Source: an uncultured Bacilli bacterium
Lineage (GTDB): Bacteria > Bacillota_I > Bacilli_A > RF39 > UBA660
NCBI GenBank assembly: GCA_947632415.1
Contig: CANRPB010000086.1
Coordinates: 1 to 5,648 of the forward strand
Length of the DNA: 5,648 bases
Reading direction: 5' to 3'
Every line of letters begins with the position of its first letter. The stretch's first letter is position 1. Below the pieces are notes generated by a model. That model did no database searches. It was not told the origin of the DNA and saw nothing but the letters and a program-made list of their open reading frames with translations. Below are positions 1 to 5,648 of the stretch, piece after piece. The translations under genes and the position numbers were made by a program.

Positions 1-96
1 TTAGGTAATGAAAAAGATAGGATGTAATACCCTACCTATGAATATGGTCTTATACGGAAACTTTCGGAAGAACCAATTATAATTAGTCCCTATTAT

Positions 97-117
97 TAAT
101 TATCATAATTATTTTTT
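97..117 (+). terminator. Weak hairpin plus T run, plus-strand terminator candidate
   Basis: TAATTA at 97-102 and 106-111 are inverted copies separated by TCA, followed on the plus strand by six T at 112-117 and further T-rich sequence. The stem has no G-C pair, so it would be a weak terminator. The T run is on the wrong side to serve polC, which ends at 121 on the minus strand. If real, it would end a plus-strand transcript entering from beyond the left edge and converging on polC. Confidence 0.3.
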
Positions 118-120
118 ATT

Positions 121-3100
121 TTAAAATAGACTTAGTTGGCTTGATTCATCCATTCCTTCAAATATTCCCATTTCTTTCATTTTATCAATTAGTGTTTGAG
201 ATACTTTAGCTCTTAATTGTACTTCTTCGATGCTTAAAAATTCTCTTTTTTCTCTTTCATTTACAATGTTATTAGCGATAGTATCTCCTAGGCCGTCGAT
301 TGAGTTAAATGGTGGATATATTTCTGTATCATTTTTTACTTTGAATGTTGTTGCTTCGCTTTCATATAAGTCGATATTTAAAAATTTTATTCCTCGCGCG
401 GTGGCTTCTAGACATACGTGTAATGATTCATAAATACCGTTATCTTTGTTAGTGGCGTCGTGTCCTTTGTTGATAATTTCAAGTAGTTTCATTTTGATGG
501 TGTCGTATCCTTTTATCATTGATTCGACGTCAAAATCGGTGGCTTTACTTGTTAACCATGATGCATAGAAGTAGACTGGCATATGTACTTTATACCAGGC
601 TATTCTAAAGGCACTTATAACGTATGCTGCTGCATGGGCTTTGGGGAACATGTATTTTATTTTGGCACATGAGTCTATAAACCAGTCGGCTATTCCTGCT
701 TCTTTCATTGTTTGTTCATATTCTAACCATTGATCATGATCTTTTGGTTTACTAGCTCTTCCTTTTCTTACAAATTCCATTATTTTAAATGCTTTTATTG
801 GTGGTAAACCGTTATACATTAGATATACCATAATATCATCACGACATCCTATTACTTGACTAAATGGTACGACTTTGTTTTTTATTAATTCCTGGGCATT
901 TCCTACCCAAACGTCGGTTCCGTGTGATAGTCCTGATATTTTAATAAGTTCTGCGAAGGTTGTTGGCTTGGTATCTGTTAACATTTGAAGTGTGAATTTT
1001 GTTCCGAATTCTGGTATTCCTAGAGTTCCTGTTTCACACATTATTTGTTCTTTTGTGACTCCTAATGGTTCTGGTGAGAGGAATATTCCCATGGTTTGTT
1101 TGTCGTCTAAAGGAACGGTTGTTACATCCATTTGGGTTGCTTCTTGTATCATTCTTAGTTGGGTAGGATCGGAGTGTCCTAAAATATCTAGTTTTAAGAC
1201 ATCTTGATCGATAGCGTGGTAATCAAAGTGGGTTGTACGCCACGCTGATTTTTCGTCGTCGGCTGGATATTGAAATGGTGTAAAGTCAAATACTTCCATA
1301 TAGTCTGGTATTACGACTATTCCTCCTGGATGTTGACCTGTTGTTCTTTTTACTCCTGTACATCCCAATGCCAATCTTTCTATTTCTGCATTTCTCATAA
1401 TGATATTTTTGTCTTCGCAATATCCTTTTACAAATCCGTAGGCTATTTTATCGGCAACGGTTCCTATCGTTCCTGCTCTATATACGTTGTCGACACCAAA
1501 TAAAACTTTTGTATATTCATGGGCTGAGGCTTGGTTTAAATCGGAGAAGTTAAGGTCAATATCTGGTACTTTATCGGCGTTAAAACCTAGGAAGGTGGCA
1601 AATGGCATGTCTTGTCCGTCTTTTATCATTAATTCATGACAGTTTGGGCATTCTTTGTTTGGTAGGTCAAAACCTGATGAGTAGAGTGCTCCTAGTTCTT
1701 TACCTGTTTCGTCTTTGAAAATGCTATGTTGGCATTTGCCACAACGGTAGTGTGCTGGGAGAGGGTTTACTTCTGTTATTCCCATCATGGTTGCGACAAA
1801 ACTTGATCCTACTGATCCTCTTGAGCCAACAAGGAATCCTTCGTCGTTTGAGTGTTTTACTAGTCGTTGCGCTATTAGATATATTGGGTCAAAGCCTCCT
1901 CCAATTATTCCTCCTAGTGTTTTTTTTAATTTTTTTTCTAGTTCGTCTCCTTCTATTGGTTCTTCATTTGTTTGTTTTATGTTTTCTCTTACTAAGTTTT
2001 TTACTTCGTCGATTCCTTTTAGGATTGTTTCGTGGAGTTGTTTGAATATTTTTTGTTCGTTTTCTTCTTTTAAGTTGTATTTTATGCTGTTCAAAACTGC
2101 ATCTCCGTATAGTTCTTTGGCGATTCTTTCTTCGATGTTGTATGGTAATGGTTCTCCGTACCATTCTTTGGCTTTGTCATATACTAGTTTGGTTACTACT
2201 TTTGGACAGTCTAGGTAGTTCCCGTCTTCGCCTTTTACTCTTGGTGAGAATGGTACACCGCCTGTTTCGATAATGACTTCTATTATGTCTACCATGTCGG
2301 CTATTTTGTTGGTGTTGGTTACAACTATTTCGTAGGCTTTTTCGTTTCCTAGGAAGTCGAAGGCTTTAAGCATTTCTCTTGTGGTTCTAAAGTGCATTGA
2401 TGGAATTTTTTGAATGTTTTTTCTGGCTAGTGGGTGGCGTCCGCCTCCTGGTACTTTTTGATTAATAATGATTTCCCTGTATATTTTGTCGTCTTCTTTG
2501 ATGTGATGAACATCTCCGGTTGCTACGATTATTTTCCCTGTTTCTTCGGTTATTCTTACTATTTTTCTAATGTTTTCTAGTATTTCTGATTGTGAACCAA
2601 AGTCATTGGATTGAATTAAGTGATCGTAGCATGCTGGTGGTTGAACTTCTACGTAGTCGTAAAATTTGATTAGATTGGTTAATTCTTCGTCGCTTTTGCT
2701 TCTTGCTTCTGTAAATATTTCTGATTCATAGCAACCACTGCCTATCAATAGTCCTTCACGATGTTTTTCTATTTCGCTTCTTAATATTCTTGGTGTTTTA
2801 TATAGATAGGTTGTATTGGCTAAACTTATTATTTTGAATAGGTTTTTTAGTCCTTTTTTGTTTAGTGTTAGAATGTTTATATGGTGGGCTCGTCCATATT
2901 TGTGTATTTCTTTTTTGTCGACTAATTTGTCTAAGTCGTTTATTTTTTCGATGTTTCTATCAATTAGTTTTTTGATCATCTTGGCAAATACTAGGGCTGT
3001 TCCTTCGGCGTCATAGTCTGCTCGATGGTGGGCGTCTTCATCCCATGGAACGTCATATCTTTTGACTAGGGCTGATAGACCGTGTCTTTGGAAGTTATTG

Positions 3101-4734
3101 TCTAGTGTTCTTGATAGTTCTAGTGTGTCTATTACGGTGTTGGTAAATGTTCCTAGATTATATTTTTTATATGCCATTTCTATGAATGATATATCGAATT
3201 TGGCATTATGAGCGACCATTGGTAGGTCACCTGCCCATTGGATGAAGCGTTTCGTTACATTTTCTTCGGTGTCTTTGTCTTTTAGCATGTCGTCGGTAAT
3301 TAGTGTGAGTTCGGTTATTTTTTTTGGCAGAGGTCGATGGGGATTGATAAGTTCGTCGAATCTGTCTATTATTTCGCCATTTTTTATTTTTACTGCTCCT
3401 ATTTCTATCATTTGGTCTTCACCGGCGGCATTGAAGCCTGTTGTTTCGGTGTCAAATACGACATATGTGTTGTCGATTAGGTTGGTGTCATTTGGTCGTG
3501 TTGCTATGATGACGGAGTCGTCTATCATTGTTAATTCTGCTCCGTATATTGCTTTAAATTTGTCTTTTTCTTCTAATCCTTTGTTTATGTCGCATACTGT
3601 GTGATAAACGTCTGGAAAGGCCTGACATCCATTATGGTCTGTTATGGCGATGGCTTTGTGTCCCCATTTTTTGGCTTGTTTGATTAATTTTTTTGCGTCT
3701 GCTAATCCGTCCATTTGACTCATTGTTGTATGGGCGTGTAGTTCTACTCGTTTGATTTCGGCATCATCTATTTTTTCTTCTTGGTTGCGGTTAGTTTTGT
3801 TTATGTCTCTTATTTGAAATGTTAGTTCATTGGCATATTTGTCGTCTTTGGTGTTTCCTCTTATTTTAAGCCATACATTGGGTATTAGTTTGCCTTTTAT
3901 TTCATTGAATTCTTCTTCACTGTTTACAAATATTTTTCCATAAATACTGTCTGTATCATCGGTTAGTTTTAAGGTTATGATTCTTAATTCTGTTTTGGTT
4001 TCACGAACGTCTATTTCGGTATATAGATAGGCCTCAATAGTGAGATTGTTTTTTTCTGCTATGATTTCGTCTATTCTAATTGGTGTATCTTCTATTTTGG
4101 TGCCTATTATTACGTCTGGGTTTTCTTTGTCTATTATAAGTGGTGGCCTTTTGTATTCTTTGGTGACAAATTTTTTCTTTTCTTCTATTGGTGGTGTTGG
4201 TTCAATATATGTTATTTTTTTGTTTATTTCGTTGTTTATTTCTTCTAGAATTTCGTTGTTTAGTTCTTGGTTGATTATTATCTCTAGTTCTATAGTGCCG
4301 AATCCAAATTTTTTTAGGTTTTTAATTATATTTTCTTTTATTCCATTTAGTTTCATTTTTTCGGCAAGATTTGCTACTTCTATTGTTAGTGTATTGTTAG
4401 TTAGGGTTAGTTTATTGTTTTTAAACATTTGTAGTAATGGTTGTTCTTCTTTATATATGTCTATTATGTAACTATAGTATTCTTTTAGGTGTTCTTCTGT
4501 TATGTTTCGGGCTTTTATTTCTATATCTGTGTTATAGTCTTTAAAGCGATTTTTTAGTTTTTTTTCTAATTCTAGGTAGACATTTATTGGTAATATGTTT
4601 TCTATTTCAAAGTAAAATTTGTGAATTGTTGTTTTTGTATCTATGTTTATTTTTAAATTACCTTTTTCAAAGTATATATAGTTTTCTTCTTTGTATTTTA
4701 GTTGTTCTAATAATAATTTTAGTTTATCATGCAT
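121..4734 (-). CDS. polC: DNA polymerase III alpha subunit, Gram-positive PolC type
   Basis: Replicative DNA polymerase with built-in 3'-5' proofreading, acting at the fork with the sliding clamp. Numbering is from the ATG at 4734 (1537 aa). Visible in order: N-terminal domain (about 1-205); OB-fold (about 233-310); PHP domain opening with HAH at 333-335 and closing with GDVHH near 740-744, its metal ligands apparently intact; a DEDDh exonuclease inserted in the PHP domain, with DTETTG 428-433, HNAKFD 509-514 and H570/D575; a four-cysteine zinc module (C998, C1001, C1029, C1032); polymerase core with GSRGSVGSS 970-978, PDIDLNF carrying catalytic D1058 and D1060, and LKLDILGH with D1183; helix-hairpin-helix near 1476-1491; C-terminal clamp-binding QLSLF at 1533-1537. 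The frame stays open upstream to a TTG at 4761, but that codon lies in the preceding terminator, whereas the ATG at 4734 has GGAG seven bases upstream. It is about 100 residues longer than my recollection of Bacillus subtilis PolC (about 1437), partly from an insert near residues 876-935. No catalytic residue looks lost. Confidence 0.98.
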   Translation of the reverse strand: MHDKLKLLLEQLKYKEENYIYFEKGNLKINIDTKTTIHKFYFEIENILPINVYLELEKKLKNRFKDYNTDIEIKARNITEEHLKEYYSYIIDIYKEEQPLLQMFKNNKLTLTNNTLTIEVANLAEKMKLNGIKENIIKNLKKFGFGTIELEIIINQELNNEILEEINNEINKKITYIEPTPPIEEKKKFVTKEYKRPPLIIDKENPDVIIGTKIEDTPIRIDEIIAEKNNLTIEAYLYTEIDVRETKTELRIITLKLTDDTDSIYGKIFVNSEEEFNEIKGKLIPNVWLKIRGNTKDDKYANELTFQIRDINKTNRNQEEKIDDAEIKRVELHAHTTMSQMDGLADAKKLIKQAKKWGHKAIAITDHNGCQAFPDVYHTVCDINKGLEEKDKFKAIYGAELTMIDDSVIIATRPNDTNLIDNTYVVFDTETTGFNAAGEDQMIEIGAVKIKNGEIIDRFDELINPHRPLPKKITELTLITDDMLKDKDTEENVTKRFIQWAGDLPMVAHNAKFDISFIEMAYKKYNLGTFTNTVIDTLELSRTLDNNFQRHGLSALVKRYDVPWDEDAHHRADYDAEGTALVFAKMIKKLIDRNIEKINDLDKLVDKKEIHKYGRAHHINILTLNKKGLKNLFKIISLANTTYLYKTPRILRSEIEKHREGLLIGSGCYESEIFTEARSKSDEELTNLIKFYDYVEVQPPACYDHLIQSNDFGSQSEILENIRKIVRITEETGKIIVATGDVHHIKEDDKIYREIIINQKVPGGGRHPLARKNIQKIPSMHFRTTREMLKAFDFLGNEKAYEIVVTNTNKIADMVDIIEVIIETGGVPFSPRVKGEDGNYLDCPKVVTKLVYDKAKEWYGEPLPYNIEERIAKELYGDAVLNSIKYNLKEENEQKIFKQLHETILKGIDEVKNLVRENIKQTNEEPIEGDELEKKLKKTLGGIIGGGFDPIYLIAQRLVKHSNDEGFLVGSRGSVGSSFVATMMGITEVNPLPAHYRCGKCQHSIFKDETGKELGALYSSGFDLPNKECPNCHELMIKDGQDMPFATFLGFNADKVPDIDLNFSDLNQASAHEYTKVLFGVDNVYRAGTIGTVADKIAYGFVKGYCEDKNIIMRNAEIERLALGCTGVKRTTGQHPGGIVVIPDYMEVFDFTPFQYPADDEKSAWRTTHFDYHAIDQDVLKLDILGHSDPTQLRMIQEATQMDVTTVPLDDKQTMGIFLSPEPLGVTKEQIMCETGTLGIPEFGTKFTLQMLTDTKPTTFAELIKISGLSHGTDVWVGNAQELIKNKVVPFSQVIGCRDDIMVYLMYNGLPPIKAFKIMEFVRKGRASKPKDHDQWLEYEQTMKEAGIADWFIDSCAKIKYMFPKAHAAAYVISAFRIAWYKVHMPVYFYASWLTSKATDFDVESMIKGYDTIKMKLLEIINKGHDATNKDNGIYESLHVCLEATARGIKFLNIDLYESEATTFKVKNDTEIYPPFNSIDGLGDTIANNIVNEREKREFLSIEEVQLRAKVSQTLIDKMKEMGIFEGMDESSQLSLF

Positions 4735-4741
4735 AATACCA

Positions 4742-4747
4742 CTCCAC
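4742..4747 (-). promoter_or_regulatory. Ribosome binding site of polC (decides the start)
   Basis: The minus strand reads GTGGAG here, with its GGAG core separated by seven bases from the ATG at 4734-4732. This spacing is typical of Bacillota. The alternative in-frame TTG at 4761-4759 sits at the end of a terminator T run and has no purine-rich sequence at a suitable distance, so the ATG is preferred and the nine extra N-terminal codons are rejected. Confidence 0.8.
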
Positions 4748-4759
4748 TTTAATTTTAAC

Positions 4760-4787
4760 AAAAAAAGTATTAAATTAATACTTTTTT
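4760..4787 (-). terminator. Intrinsic terminator after the lectin-like gene
   Basis: On the minus strand a run of A is followed by GTATTAA, a one-base centre and TTAATAC, then seven T. The seven-base arms are perfectly complementary and extend through the A and T runs. The stem is A/T-rich, with a single G-C pair. It starts 36 bases after the stop codon of the upstream gene and ends 25 bases before the polC ATG, so it should separate the two transcripts. The T run on the other strand makes it potentially bidirectional, but no plus-strand gene leads into it. A polC promoter must overlap or lie very close to this element; I could not identify one with confidence. Confidence 0.75.
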
Positions 4788-4823
4788 ACATTATTTTATC
4801 TTATTTTTTTATTAGTTTTATTA

Positions 4824-5648
4824 TTAAGGAAGAATTTGAGATTTTGAGACGGTTATAACTGGGCGGACGCCGCGGTCGGTGTTATCCACATAACTAGCGG
4901 TCAAGTAGCCAGTGAAGTACACATTCCACGCAGAAGACGAATCACCGACGCGGGCCGTACTTGTCCAATATGCCCATATTTCTCCTGGACTTTGTAGGTT
5001 TACATTACATCCATGTCTTTCACATTCTGTCAAATTACTATATAACCATGCATATGCACTTGATCCTTTTGATCTTGTTGGTTCGCTTTGATCCAATGAA
5101 TCTAGATAATACCAAGATTTAGAAGTATCCCAACTAGCGTTCCTTACTATACTATTTACTTCTTCCGCACTTATTAATTTTGCTTTGTATTTACTATAAT
5201 CTATAGTGTAACTTTTACCTGTACTTGTTTCTGCTGTGTATGTATCTGTTCTATTGCTTATGCCATTCCAATCTTTTGTATCTTCTTTTAAAGCCTTTAA
5301 AGCTGTCAATGGACCCTTGTTATTATTTCCATTTGTTCCATAATCTCCAGTTAGTTGTGTGTTTCCAAAATATGTTATTCCTAAGTCTTCTTGAGGTTCT
5401 TTTTCATAATCAGCTTGTGATGCCCAAGCTATTCCATTTGATGTATTATGATCTAGTATCATCGTATATCCATTGTCCGATACATCATACACATACCATT
5501 TCATACAACCTTCTTTTTTATCTGAATTTTTACTATAATCTTCCTTTGTACAACTTGTACTTTGTCCATCGGTTGCAGTTGGATTCAAGTATACTTCTAT
5601 TCCATTACATTTTCCTTTTTCCGTTGAGTATACTTCTCCTCCTATCAT
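4824..5648 (-). CDS. Probable surface protein with C-type-lectin-like C-terminal domain (5' part outside window)
   Basis: The open frame runs to the window edge. An ATG falls exactly on the last three bases, but the first residues (MIGGEVYSTEKGKC) look internal, so the real start, and any signal peptide, prepilin or membrane segment, is probably outside. The visible 274 residues contain no hydrophobic segment long enough for a membrane helix. Cysteines occur at 14, 33, 48, 209 and 214, the last two in a CERHGC loop, compatible with disulfides in an exported protein. A CMKWYVYD block (48-55) is followed by MILDHNT (63-69), a Gly/Asn-rich linker (101-112), and a C-terminal region with YYLDS (180-184), YWTSTA (227-232), AWNV (240-243) and RGVRPVI (259-265). 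This ending resembles DUF6273-like and formylglycine-generating-enzyme/C-type-lectin folds; that is recollection, not a search. The last ~40 residues differ sharply in base composition and look like a diversified ligand-binding face. Function unknown; a displayed binding protein or adhesin is the inference. The gene ends in its own terminator. Confidence 0.85.
   Translation of the reverse strand: MIGGEVYSTEKGKCNGIEVYLNPTATDGQSTSCTKEDYSKNSDKKEGCMKWYVYDVSDNGYTMILDHNTSNGIAWASQADYEKEPQEDLGITYFGNTQLTGDYGTNGNNNKGPLTALKALKEDTKDWNGISNRTDTYTAETSTGKSYTIDYSKYKAKLISAEEVNSIVRNASWDTSKSWYYLDSLDQSEPTRSKGSSAYAWLYSNLTECERHGCNVNLQSPGEIWAYWTSTARVGDSSSAWNVYFTGYLTASYVDNTDRGVRPVITVSKSQILP
4851..4970 (-). other. Candidate DGR variable repeat in the lectin-like C-terminus
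   Basis: This segment encodes residues 227-266 of the upstream protein, from YWTSTA to GVRPVIT. Its core (4861-4960) is 59% G+C by hand count, against about 35% in each of the next two 100-base blocks of the same gene. Between residues 242 and 258, twelve positions (N, Y, T, Y, T, A, S, Y, D, N, T, D) are all encoded by codons ending in C or T, as expected if each derives from AAC or AAT in a template repeat. They alternate with V (GTG), F (TTC), G (GGC), L (TTG) and V (GTG), which could not be changed by mutating A. CGC at 233, GTC at 234 and GAT at 236 fit the same rule. DGR targets typically carry such a variable repeat at the C-terminus of a C-type-lectin fold. The boundaries are approximate, and no template repeat or reverse transcriptase is present in the window. 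Confidence 0.55.

Noticed and set aside
8..82. Short plus-strand frame of 24 codons starting at an ATG (MKKIGCN...)
   Set aside because: No ribosome binding site at a usable distance (AGG only two bases before the ATG), and no recognisable family.
1..102. Open minus-strand frame downstream of polC ending in TAA at 1-3
   Set aside because: It contains no ATG, GTG or TTG start with a plausible ribosome binding site, and its composition looks like random AT-rich DNA.
4040..4471. Long plus-strand frames antisense to polC (also near 1787-2218 and 3242-3604)
   Set aside because: They encode low-complexity hydrophobic Ser/Phe/Leu/Ile-rich strings that are complements of Lys/Glu/Asn-rich polC codons; the polC frame is fully supported by its motifs.
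4748..4757. TAAAAT on the minus strand as a -10 box for polC
   Set aside because: One mismatch to TATAAT, but the matching -35 position falls inside the terminator hairpin with a poor match to TTGACA, and such boxes are frequent by chance in AT-rich spacers.
4735..4761. N-terminal extension of polC by nine codons from a TTG start
   Set aside because: The TTG lies at the end of the upstream terminator T run, lacks a ribosome binding site, and the ATG at 4734 has a well-spaced GGAG.
1..5648. DGR reverse transcriptase, template repeat, CRISPR array, tRNA or insertion sequence
   Set aside because: No reading frame with reverse-transcriptase motifs, no second copy of the GC-rich tail, no regularly spaced repeats, no tRNA cloverleaf and no transposase were seen on either strand.

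Overview
The window is AT-rich (about one third G+C by eye) and reads almost entirely on the minus strand. It holds one complete gene, polC, and the 3' part of a second gene upstream of it. A PolC-type replicative polymerase, low G+C and Shine-Dalgarno-led translation point to Bacillota or a close relative. The polymerase has features I associate from memory with uncultured gut Bacilli, but that placement is inference. Both genes read through with TGG as the tryptophan codon and TGA not needed as sense, so nothing suggests the Mycoplasma code.

Layout along the minus strand: (1) from the right edge to 4824, the C-terminal 274 codons of a probable surface protein, ending in a C-type-lectin-like tail (...GVRPVI...). 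(2) 4760-4787, an intrinsic terminator for that gene. (3) 4734-121, polC, with a clear ribosome binding site that favours an ATG nine codons inside the longest open frame. (4) 1-120, a gap with no convincing gene, containing an A/T-only hairpin followed by a T run that would act on the plus strand.

The most interesting signal is in the last ~120 coding bases of the surface protein (about 4851-4970). The sequence there jumps to about 59% G+C and arginine codons switch from AGA/AGG to CGC. Every residue expected to vary is encoded by a codon ending in C or T, interleaved with fixed W, V, F, G, L, V, R and G residues. This is the pattern left when AAC/AAT codons of a template repeat undergo adenine-specific mutagenesis, so the gene is a good candidate target of a diversity-generating retroelement (DGR). 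No reverse transcriptase or template repeat lies in the window, so this remains a hypothesis.

The two genes appear functionally unrelated: a housekeeping replicative polymerase sits downstream of, and is insulated by a terminator from, an accessory surface protein.
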